Origin: Oscillospiraceae bacterium
GTDB lineage: Bacteria > Bacillota > Clostridia > Oscillospirales > Oscillospiraceae
Length of the DNA: 8,850 nt
Direction: 5' to 3'
Assembly (NCBI GenBank): GCA_902765975.1
Contig: CACXBO010000014.1
Span: 1-8,850 of the forward strand
The translations under genes were made by a program, and so were the position numbers. A model generated the notes under the pieces. The model worked only from the letters and a program-made list of their open reading frames with translations, did not search any database and was not told the origin of the DNA. Positions 1 through 5,009 of the stretch are shown piece by piece. Every line of letters begins with the position of its first letter. The first letter of the stretch is position 1.

Positions 1-1181
1 ACCTTGCTCTTCGCCTGTACAATTGCGATGAACGCCGAAATGGCGATGAACACTGCGACGAAGAATCGCATAAAGCTCATCTTGCTCTTCTCCTTCATCT
101 CCTTTTTGCGCATCGGCTCGATGAGATTCAGCGTCAGCGTCGAGGACGAGGTGAGCACGAGGGACGAGAGCGTGGACATTGATGCGGAGAGAACAAGGAT
201 AAGCACGATAGCAATCAAAATATCGGGAAGACGCGAGAGCATAGCCGGCACGATGCTGTCAAAGCCGTTCTTCGCGACCTCCTCGCCGGTTGCGAAGAGC
301 CTGCCGAAGCCTCCGAGGAAATAGCAGCCGCCTGCGACGACTATCGCGAAAACGGTTGATATTATCGTTCCCTTCTGGATAGAGGTCTCGTCCTTGATCG
401 CGTAGAACTTGCCTACCATCTGAGGAAGTCCCCAAGTGCCGAGGCTCGTGAGCATAACGACGAAGAAGAGGTATACCGGCTGCGGTCCGAAGAAGGAGGC
501 GTATGCTCCGGGCATAACGTCGGACTCCACTCTGGCAAGCTCGACGAGCGACGCCATAAAGCCTCCGTTCAAGTTAAGCACCGCAGCTATTACAGCAACT
601 ATTCCCACCAGCATTACCATACCCTGTATGAAGTCGTTTATCGCAGTCGCCATATAGCCGCCTATGATAACGTATACGCCGGTCAGCACCGCCATTGCGA
701 TGACGCAGTATGCATAGTCGATATGAAACGCCATTTCAAAGAGGCGGGAGAGTCCGTTGAAAAGGGACGCTGTGTACGGAATAAGGAAAACGCAGGTTAT
801 TATCGCCGCCCAGGTGGTGAGAGCGGGAGACTCGAAACGCTTTCCGAAGAAATCAGGCATAGTGCGCGAGCCGATATGCTGCGTCATTATTCTCGTTCTT
901 CTTCCGAGAATGACCCACGCCATGAGCGAGCCGATTATCGCGTTTCCGAGGCCTGCCCAGGTGGCGGCAATGCCGAAGTTCCAGCCGAACTGTCCGGCAT
1001 AGCCGACAAAGATAACTGCGGAGAAATAGCTTGTTCCAAAGGCAAAGGCTGTAAGCCAGGGACCGACGCTCCTACCGCCCAGCACGAAGCCGTTAACGTC
1101 TGTGGCGTGCTTGCGGCAGTAGATACCGACGCCTATCATAACGGCGAAAAAAACTACTAAAAGAGCTATTTTGATTATCAT
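1..1181 (-). CDS. Sodium:solute symporter (SSS family), C-terminus cut by window edge
   Basis: Reading the minus strand from the ATG at 1181 gives 393 residues without a stop before the edge; family members are usually about 480-550 residues, so the C-terminal part is missing. Family signs are GFVLGGRSVGPW (residues 31-42), TSYFSAVIFVGYAG (50-63), TMPDFFGKRF (107-116), GGYMATAINDFIQG (174-187) and a TM8-like SASMSTLSS (332-340). The last aligns with the PutP segment whose Ser/Thr residues bind Na+. About nine or ten hydrophobic segments are visible, so it should be an inner-membrane Na+-coupled carrier. The start overlaps the stop of the upstream acyl-CoA synthetase (ATGA, 1178-1181), and only a weak ribosome site precedes it, which suggests translational coupling. 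The pairing suggests a carboxylic-acid substrate, but this is inference; proline or pantothenate carriers of the same family cannot be excluded. Confidence 0.93.
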   Translation of the reverse strand, partial: MIIKIALLVVFFAVMIGVGIYCRKHATDVNGFVLGGRSVGPWLTAFAFGTSYFSAVIFVGYAGQFGWNFGIAATWAGLGNAIIGSLMAWVILGRRTRIMTQHIGSRTMPDFFGKRFESPALTTWAAIITCVFLIPYTASLFNGLSRLFEMAFHIDYAYCVIAMAVLTGVYVIIGGYMATAINDFIQGMVMLVGIVAVIAAVLNLNGGFMASLVELARVESDVMPGAYASFFGPQPVYLFFVVMLTSLGTWGLPQMVGKFYAIKDETSIQKGTIISTVFAIVVAGGCYFLGGFGRLFATGEEVAKNGFDSIVPAMLSRLPDILIAIVLILVLSASMSTLSSLVLTSSSTLTLNLIEPMRKKEMKEKSKMSFMRFFVAVFIAISAFIAIVQAKSK

Positions 1182-2830
1182 TTTCTTTTACCCACTTCTA
1201 TCTCATTTTGCTGCGCAACAAGGTTTTCGCTTCTGTATATCTTTCTGAGCAGAGGCTTTTCGATCTTTCCGGTCGGGTTGCGCGGTACGGTAGCAATTAT
1301 GACCTTGCGCGGACGCTTGTATCTCGGAAGACCCATGCAGAACGTGTTGATGTCGTCCTCGGTCAGGCTCTCGCCCTCCTTCGGCTCGACTATCGCTGCG
1401 GCTATCTCGCCGAGGCGTTTGTCAGGGAGTCCGATAACTGCAACGTCCTTTACTGCGCTGTGAGCGCGGATAAAATCCTCGATCTGTACGGGATAGAGGT
1501 TTTCGCCGCCGGAGATAATGACGTCCTTTTTCCTGTCAACAAGGTAGATAAAGCCGTCCGCGTCGCGCTCTGCCATATCGCCGGTGTACAGCCAGCCCTC
1601 GTCGTCCATTACCTCTTTGGTAGCCGCGGGATCGTTGTAGTAGCACTTCATAACTCCGTTTCCGAAAACGGCAAGCTCGCCGACTCCGCTCTCAATCTCG
1701 TTTCTGTCCTCGTCGACTATCTTTACCTTCCAGCCGTAGCCGGGGATGCCTATAGCGCCGACCTTGTTGATATTTTCAACGCCAAGATGCACGCAGCCGG
1801 GGCCAATCGACTCGGAAAGGCCGTAGTTGGTATCGTACTGATGATGCGGGAAAACGCTCTTCCAGCGCTTTATAAGGCTCGGAGGTACGGGCTGAGCGCC
1901 TATGTGCATAAGGCGCCACTGGTCAAGCTCGTAGTCCTTGAGGTTTATTTTGCCGGAGTCGATCGCGTCGAGGATGTCCTGCGCCCAGGGCACGAGCAGC
2001 CAAACGATCGTGCAGCCCTCTTCGGAAGCGGTGCGGATTATCCACTCGGGGCTTGCGCCTCTTAAAATGACCGCCTTGCTCCCGGAAATGAGCGAGCCGA
2101 ACCAGTGCATCTTTGCGCCGGTGTGGTAGAGCGGCGGAATGCAGAGGAAAACGTCGTCGCGTGTTTGACCGTGGTGCTTTTGCTCAACGGTAGCCGCATG
2201 AACGAGAGCTCTATGCGCGTGGAGTATCGCCTTGGGAAATCCTGTGGTCCCGGACGAAAAGTAGATAGCGGCGTTGTCGTCATCGGTCAAATAAACGCTC
2301 GGCGCCTTGCTTGAACAGTAGGTTATAAGCTCCTCATAGCTGTCAGCAAAGGCGGGGCAGTCCTCGCCGACATAGAACATATCGGTTATACGCGGGATAC
2401 GGTCGAGTATCTCCTCAACGCGGCTCGTGAATTCCGGACCGAATACGAGAGCGTCGCACTCTGCGAGGCCGAGGCAGTATTTTATCTCTTCAGCCGTATA
2501 GCGGTAGTTTAGAGGCACGACTACGGCGCCTGCTTTCAAAACCCCGAAATAGATAGGCAGCCAGTCGAGGCAGTTCATAAGGAGAAGCCCGACCTTGCAT
2601 CCCTTGCCGATGCCGCGGGTCAGCAGCAGATTTGCAAACTGGTTCGCACGAAGATCAAAGTCTCCCCAGGTAAGCTGCTTGCGGAACGCTCCCCCTCTCT
2701 TTGATTCAATGAGCGAAAACTCGCGCCACGTCATGTGCGGCACGCTCGTGACCTCGGGATTTATCTCTACGAGGGCGACGTCGTTCTTAAAGTAGGTCGC
2801 GTTTCGGCTCAGTAGCTCGGTAATAGGCAT
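1178..2830 (-). CDS. AMP-forming acyl-CoA synthetase (ANL superfamily)
   Basis: Encodes 550 residues, normal length for the family, predicted cytoplasmic. It should activate an organic or fatty acid to its acyl-adenylate with ATP and transfer it to CoA. Visible motifs are the P-loop YFSSGTTGFPK (190-200), YGLSES (336-341), YTGD (415-418), the hinge region DRKKDVIISGGENLYP (432-447), and NPTGKIEK (518-525) with the expected catalytic Lys at 522. The frame is open further upstream to 2887, but the ATG at 2830 has a GAGGAG ribosome site (2839-2844) eight bases away, so it is preferred; the upstream extension would lie in the leader hairpin. It is the first gene of a unit with the symporter, whose ATG overlaps this stop. 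A segment around residues 34-56 contains two similar WREF/WGDF phrases. Acid specificity (medium/long-chain, aromatic, carnitine-like) cannot be read from the sequence. Confidence 0.95.
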   Translation of the reverse strand: MPITELLSRNATYFKNDVALVEINPEVTSVPHMTWREFSLIESKRGGAFRKQLTWGDFDLRANQFANLLLTRGIGKGCKVGLLLMNCLDWLPIYFGVLKAGAVVVPLNYRYTAEEIKYCLGLAECDALVFGPEFTSRVEEILDRIPRITDMFYVGEDCPAFADSYEELITYCSSKAPSVYLTDDDNAAIYFSSGTTGFPKAILHAHRALVHAATVEQKHHGQTRDDVFLCIPPLYHTGAKMHWFGSLISGSKAVILRGASPEWIIRTASEEGCTIVWLLVPWAQDILDAIDSGKINLKDYELDQWRLMHIGAQPVPPSLIKRWKSVFPHHQYDTNYGLSESIGPGCVHLGVENINKVGAIGIPGYGWKVKIVDEDRNEIESGVGELAVFGNGVMKCYYNDPAATKEVMDDEGWLYTGDMAERDADGFIYLVDRKKDVIISGGENLYPVQIEDFIRAHSAVKDVAVIGLPDKRLGEIAAAIVEPKEGESLTEDDINTFCMGLPRYKRPRKVIIATVPRNPTGKIEKPLLRKIYRSENLVAQQNEIEVGKRK

Positions 2831-2858
2831 TTTCTTTTCTCCTCTTTTGTTTTTGCGG

Positions 2859-2893
2859 AAAAAACGGCCTGAACGATCGTTCGTCAAGCCGTT
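2859..2893 (-). promoter_or_regulatory. Palindrome within a terminator-like stem in the synthetase leader
   Basis: GAACGATCGTTC (2871-2882) is a perfect 12-bp palindrome. It sits inside a longer dyad: AACGGCCTGA (2863-2872) pairs with TCAAGCCGTT (2884-2893) over ten positions, with one G-U wobble in RNA. On the minus strand the stem is followed by six T (2864-2859), so the RNA would look like an intrinsic terminator placed between promoter and ribosome site. The palindrome also resembles TetR-family operators built on AACG-NN-CGTT, such as the one I recall reported for PaaR of Thermus. Whether it acts as operator, attenuator or both is inference. Only about 11 bases separate the predicted transcript start from the stem, leaving little room for an antiterminator, which favours a DNA operator. 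Confidence 0.55.
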
Positions 2894-2910
2894 CTTTTAC
2901 TCTTTAAATA

Positions 2911-2939
2911 ATAAAAGCACAAACCTCCGTTTTTGTCAA
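2911..2939 (-). promoter_or_regulatory. Predicted sigma-A promoter for the acyl-CoA synthetase/symporter unit
   Basis: On the minus strand, a perfect -35 TTGACA (2939-2934), a 17-base spacer and a -10 TTTTAT (2916-2911) with an upstream TGC (extended -10). The -10 is only 4 of 6 to consensus. Transcription would start near 2904, upstream of the leader palindrome and the GAGGAG site. It lies just beyond the rsmA terminator. Confidence 0.65.
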
Positions 2940-2951
2940 GAGGCACGGTTA

Positions 2952-2998
2952 TTTTTCACCCATTGGGCGAAAAATGCGGGTCAAACTGACCCGCATTT
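2952..2998 (-). terminator. Intrinsic terminator after rsmA, with a second overlapping hairpin
   Basis: A perfect 12-bp stem, AAATGCGGGTCA (2972-2983) with TGACCCGCATTT (2987-2998) and a 3-base loop, lies 15 bases past the rsmA stop. On the minus strand it runs into five T (2974-2970). That T tract is itself one arm of a second stem, 2952-2961 with 2965-2974 (10 pairs, one G-U, 3-base loop). The two stems share 2972-2974 and cannot both form fully. Neither has a convincing T tail on the plus strand. Confidence 0.85.
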
Positions 2999-3013
2999 GG
3001 ACGATTTGTTTAT

Positions 3014-3853
3014 TCATTGGGGCAGTAAAGCGGCAATTCGCGCAAATTCCTCCAGGCACAGCTCCTCGCCCCTCGCTGTCGGCGCAAGTCCGGCGGCGGC
3101 GACCGCTTCTCTAAGCTTTTCCTTATCGCAGCTGGGAAAAGCGGAGGACAGAGCGTTTATCAGCGTTTTCCGTCTCTGGTTGAAGGCGCCTCTGACGACT
3201 CTGAAAAGCATCTTTTCATCCACATCGACCGGGGGCTTTTCCCGGAGGTCCATGCGCACAACGGCGCTCTCAACCTTTGGTCTCGGCTCAAAGCATGAGG
3301 CCGGCACGTTGAAAAGCTTGCGGCATTCAGCTTTATAGCGGCAAAACAGCGTGAATGCTCCGTAATCCGCCGTTTTCGGCTCGGCGCAGATACGGTCGGC
3401 GACCTCGCGCTGCACCATAACGGTGACCGACTTGAACGAACCGCAGCCTAAAAGCTTCGTGATAACGGGACTCGTTATGTTATACGGAAGATTTGCCGCA
3501 ACTATAGGACTTAGGCCTCCGTAATCCAGCGCTGAAAAGTCAAGGCTCATAACGTCGGCGTTTATTACCGTTAGATTGCTCCTGCCTGCCAGAGTTTTTC
3601 CGAGCACCGGGATAAGCCTTTTGTCAAGTTCGACGGCTATTACACGCCCAGCTCTCTCGCAAAGCTTCTCGGTAAGGCAGCCTATGCCGGGGCCGATCTC
3701 AAACACACAGGCTCCCGCGTCCGCTCCGCATTCGTCCGCTATCCTCTCCGGCACCCACGGAGCAATAAGGAAATTCTGACCCATTGCCTTTGAAAATGTG
3801 AATCCGTTCTGTGACAGAACGGATCTTATATCGTTAATGTTCGTAAGCTCCAT
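3014..3853 (-). CDS. rsmA: 16S rRNA (adenine1518/1519-N6) dimethyltransferase RsmA/KsgA
   Basis: Encodes 279 residues, typical length. KsgA dimethylates two adjacent adenines in the 3' hairpin of 16S rRNA during 30S assembly, using S-adenosylmethionine. Motifs seen are FTFSKAMGQNFLI (18-30), the SAM-binding EIGPGIG (52-58), the acidic VELD (74-77), the substrate-adenine motif NLPYNI (121-126), and the C-terminal FEPRPKVESAVV and AFNQRRKTLINAL stretches. The open frame extends to 3913, but GGAGG at 3860-3864 lies six bases before the ATG at 3853 and only three before an adjacent ATG at 3856. The typical family N-terminus MELTN also supports 3853. It follows the DUF348 gene by 40 bases in an apparent operon and ends in a strong terminator. 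The rnmV gene that lies between yabE and ksgA in Bacillus is absent here. Confidence 0.97.
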   Translation of the reverse strand: MELTNINDIRSVLSQNGFTFSKAMGQNFLIAPWVPERIADECGADAGACVFEIGPGIGCLTEKLCERAGRVIAVELDKRLIPVLGKTLAGRSNLTVINADVMSLDFSALDYGGLSPIVAANLPYNITSPVITKLLGCGSFKSVTVMVQREVADRICAEPKTADYGAFTLFCRYKAECRKLFNVPASCFEPRPKVESAVVRMDLREKPPVDVDEKMLFRVVRGAFNQRRKTLINALSSAFPSCDKEKLREAVAAAGLAPTARGEELCLEEFARIAALLPQ

Positions 3854-3893
3854 CATCGGCCTCCGGTCAGTCTTATTTAGGCATATTATAATC

Positions 3894-4358
3894 TCATCCG
3901 CCGCCGCGCGCAACTATTATCCGCATTCCGTCCTCTACCTTTTCGGAAAGCGGCGGAACAACGGCGTCGCCCGCGCAGAGCTTTATCCCCGCCGCGTCAA
4001 GCGCATCTGCTACAGTACCGAATACCGCTGCGACACGCTCTTCACCGTCGCATTCCACCGTGCATACCGGAGCGTGTATTATCTCAATGACCGTTGCATC
4101 CTCTTCCTCTCTCAACTCAAAGCGGGAGTTTTCAAGGCTTAATCCGGCGGACTTCAGCACCTCTTCCGGCGAATCGGCGTCGGATATTACAGAGAATGTC
4201 CTGTTACCGTCACGGATAACGTAAATCTCTCCTTTTTCAGCATAGTGCGGACGGAAAAGCATAAAGGAAGCAGCCGCGCAGACTATCAGCACTCCAACGA
4301 CCGCGGCAAAAAACGCCTTTTTGGTCGAGCCCGTTTTTCTTTTCTCGCCCTTTTCCAC
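3894..4358 (-). CDS. Short membrane-anchored DUF348 (YabE-like) protein
   Basis: Encodes 154 residues from a GTG at 4358, which has AGGAGG (4366-4371) seven bases upstream. An in-frame ATG at 4400 overlaps the promoter region, so it is unlikely. The product has a basic cytoplasmic N-terminus, one hydrophobic segment (about 15-36) and then an extracellular part. That part holds two DUF348-like repeats (about 45-95 and 97-150), each with the V..DG..., T/SPEEVL or TVADAL, then AG(L/I) pattern; the second ends DAVVPPLSEKVEDGMRIIVAR. YabE and resuscitation-promoting-factor-like proteins carry such repeats followed by a G5 and a 3D/lytic domain. Both are missing here, and the protein ends right after repeat two. 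The position before rsmA is the conserved Bacillota neighbourhood. It probably acts at the cell wall, but no catalytic part is present and the function is unknown. Confidence 0.85.
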   Translation of the reverse strand: MEKGEKRKTGSTKKAFFAAVVGVLIVCAAASFMLFRPHYAEKGEIYVIRDGNRTFSVISDADSPEEVLKSAGLSLENSRFELREEEDATVIEIIHAPVCTVECDGEERVAAVFGTVADALDAAGIKLCAGDAVVPPLSEKVEDGMRIIVARGGG

Positions 4359-4390
4359 TGCATTTCCTCCTCTCTGCCAAGTTCCGGGAT

Positions 4391-4419
4391 ATTTTAGCAC
4401 GTTCCTCCACTTTTGTCAA
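4391..4419 (-). promoter_or_regulatory. Predicted sigma-A promoter for the DUF348-rsmA operon
   Basis: On the minus strand, a perfect -35 TTGACA (4419-4414), a 17-base spacer and a -10 TAAAAT (4396-4391, 5 of 6) preceded by TGC, an extended -10. The start would be near 4384, about 26 bases before the GTG, leaving a short leader carrying AGGAGG. Confidence 0.8.
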
Positions 4420-4577
4420 TTTTTATCTGTATTTTTAGCTCTTGCGCCCCACTTATTGCCCGTTATGTTAACTTGCTGAATTCTTTCCTTTATTTCCGTA
4501 TGGTCGGGAGCAAAAAAATAAAAAAAAGCTTGCAAATTCTTCGGCGATGTGTTATTATCATTTGGCAAAATGAATAT
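4420..4577. other. Divergent intergenic region upstream of tRNA-Pro
   Basis: AT-rich spacer between the minus-strand operon promoter and the tRNA gene. It holds A-tracts (4512-4518 and 4521-4527) just upstream of the tRNA promoter that could act as an UP element. Apart from that promoter, I see no gene or conserved RNA here. Confidence 0.6.
4530..4558 (+). promoter_or_regulatory. Predicted promoter for tRNA-Pro
   Basis: -35 TTGCAA (4530-4535, 4 of 6), 17-base spacer, -10 TATTAT (4553-4558, 5 of 6) with an upstream TGT giving an extended -10. Transcription would start near 4565, leaving a leader of about 13 bases before the mature tRNA. Confidence 0.7.
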
Positions 4578-4654
4578 CCGGGTGTGGCGAAGTTTGGTAT
4601 CGCGCTTGAATGGGGTTCAAGAGGCCGCTGGTTCGAATCCAGTCACTCGGACCA
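4578..4654 (+). tRNA. tRNA-Pro(GGG): tRNA-Pro, anticodon GGG
   Basis: A complete 77-base cloverleaf. Acceptor CCGGGTG (4578-4584) pairs with CACTCGG (4644-4650), with one G-U. The D-stem is GCGA/TCGC, and the anticodon stem CTTGA (4605-4609) pairs with TCAAG (4617-4621). The loop ATGGGGT puts anticodon GGG at 4612-4614 with G37 after it. The T-arm is GCTGG-TTCGAAT-CCAGT, position 73 is A (4651), and CCA is encoded (4652-4654). It reads CCC and CCU proline codons. It has its own promoter and terminator, so it is a single-gene unit, but its 3' end is partly duplicated downstream. Confidence 0.97.
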
Positions 4655-4707
4655 AAAAAACCGCTGTTCTGCTAAGAACGGCGGCTTTTTTATTCCGGAT
4701 TCGAACC
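4634..4707 (+). repeat. Direct repeat copy A: tRNA-Pro 3' end, terminator and inverted T-arm box
   Basis: A 74-base unit repeated 137 bases further on (4771-4844). This copy starts inside the T-loop of the intact tRNA (CGAATCC), runs through the acceptor strand, CCA and terminator, and ends with GGATTCGAACC. Confidence 0.9.
4661..4691 (+). terminator. Intrinsic terminator of tRNA-Pro (copy A)
   Basis: CCGCTGTTCT (4661-4670) pairs with AGAACGGCGG (4675-4684) around a GCTA loop with one wobble, then C and six T (4686-4691). It begins six bases after the tRNA CCA. Confidence 0.9.
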
Positions 4708-4718
4708 AGCGGTGTTAG

Positions 4719-4742
4719 AAAACGTGCCGGTGGCACGTTTTT
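4719..4742 (+). terminator. Terminator-like hairpin between the two repeat copies
   Basis: AAAACGTGCC (4719-4728) pairs perfectly with GGCACGTTTT (4732-4741) around a GGT loop and is followed by one more T, then CCC. The T run (4738-4742) is partly inside the stem, so termination strength is doubtful. Confidence 0.5.
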
Positions 4743-4753
4743 CCCGCGAGGCG

Positions 4754-4771
4754 GCCCGCCCGCAGGCGGGC
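4754..4771 (+). repeat. GC-rich perfect hairpin
   Basis: GCCCGCC (4754-4760) pairs exactly with GGCGGGC (4765-4771) around a CGCA loop. It abuts, and shares its last base with, the second repeat copy. It is much more GC-rich than its surroundings. Function unknown. Confidence 0.7.
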
Positions 4772-4844
4772 GAATCCAGTCACTCGGACCACAAAACCGC
4801 TGTCCTGCTAAGGACGGCGGGCTTTTTTATTCCGGATTCGAACC
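4771..4844 (+). repeat. Direct repeat copy B: orphan tRNA-Pro 3' fragment with terminator
   Basis: Begins CGAATCC and continues with the acceptor strand and CCA exactly as in the tRNA (21 bases, 4771-4791), but no tRNA body or promoter precedes it, so it cannot make a tRNA. It then carries its own terminator and ends GGATTCGAACC (4834-4844) like copy A. Differences from copy A are C for A at 4792 and one fewer A in the linker, one extra G at the stem base, and a paired change in the terminator stem. Confidence 0.9.
4797..4828 (+). terminator. Intrinsic terminator in repeat copy B
   Basis: CCGCTGTCCT (4797-4806) pairs with AGGACGGCGG (4811-4820) around the same GCTA loop, then GC and six T (4823-4828). 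Compared with copy A, T4668-A4677 is replaced by C4804-G4813, keeping the pair. It may act as a backup stop between tRNA and the opp operon. Confidence 0.8.
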
Positions 4845-5009
4845 GATCTGACTGTGTTTCAAATACTATTAAAAAACGACAAGTCTGTCTGCTGTTTTTG
4901 ATATAATTTTATGCACAATATTCAATTTTGCGTACAGCTATTGCATTTACACCTTTGCTGCTATATAATACGGCGAAAAAGAAGATTATATGTATAAGGC
5001 GGAAAAACC
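4845..5009 (+). other. AT-rich leader region of the opp operon
   Basis: Contains two candidate -10 boxes. One is TGATATAAT (4899-4907), an extended -10 with no good -35. The other is the 4964-4969 box, listed separately. An imperfect inverted repeat, AAAAACGACA (4872-4881) with TGCTGTTTTT (4890-4899), has two mismatched positions. No gene or recognisable riboswitch is seen. Confidence 0.5.
4941..4969 (+). promoter_or_regulatory. Predicted promoter of the opp operon
   Basis: A perfect -10 TATAAT (4964-4969) lies 17 bases after TTGCAT (4941-4946, a poor -35 with only the TTG conserved). The start would be near 4976, about 34 bases before the oppB ATG. A weak -35 suggests an activator or modest expression. 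An extended -10 at 4899-4907 is the alternative. Confidence 0.6.

Larger units (their letters stand above)
4625..4712. repeat. 88-bp segment bounded by perfect 16-bp inverted repeats of the tRNA T-arm
   Basis: CCGCTGGTTCGAATCC (4625-4640, the T-arm of tRNA-Pro) has an exact reverse complement, GGATTCGAACCAGCGG, at 4697-4712, just past the terminator. The two arms enclose the tRNA 3' end and terminator A. This could be a hallmark of a small mobile or recombinogenic unit, or the scar of a recombination with another tRNA in the opposite orientation. No coding capacity. Confidence 0.85.

Noticed and set aside
723..1160. Plus-strand open frames opposite the symporter
   Set aside because: The minus strand encodes a continuous, motif-bearing SSS transporter over the same bases.
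1208..2065. Plus-strand open frame of 285 codons opposite the acyl-CoA synthetase
   Set aside because: The opposite strand carries the complete ANL motif series in frame; this frame shows no family motif and no ribosome site.
4578..4844. attL/attR pair of an integrated element at the tRNA 3' end
   Set aside because: The two tRNA 3' copies are only 137 bases apart and no integrase or cargo lies between or beside them. A scar is possible, but no element is present.
4413..4906. Three small open frames across the tRNA and repeat region
   Set aside because: They read through the tRNA, terminators and repeat units. Such translations (for example with SNPVTRT) are typical false proteins from tRNA T-arms.
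4915..4935. Possible CodY box before oppB
   Set aside because: The AT-rich stretch matches only the first half of the AATTTTCWGAAAATT consensus and has no palindromic second half.
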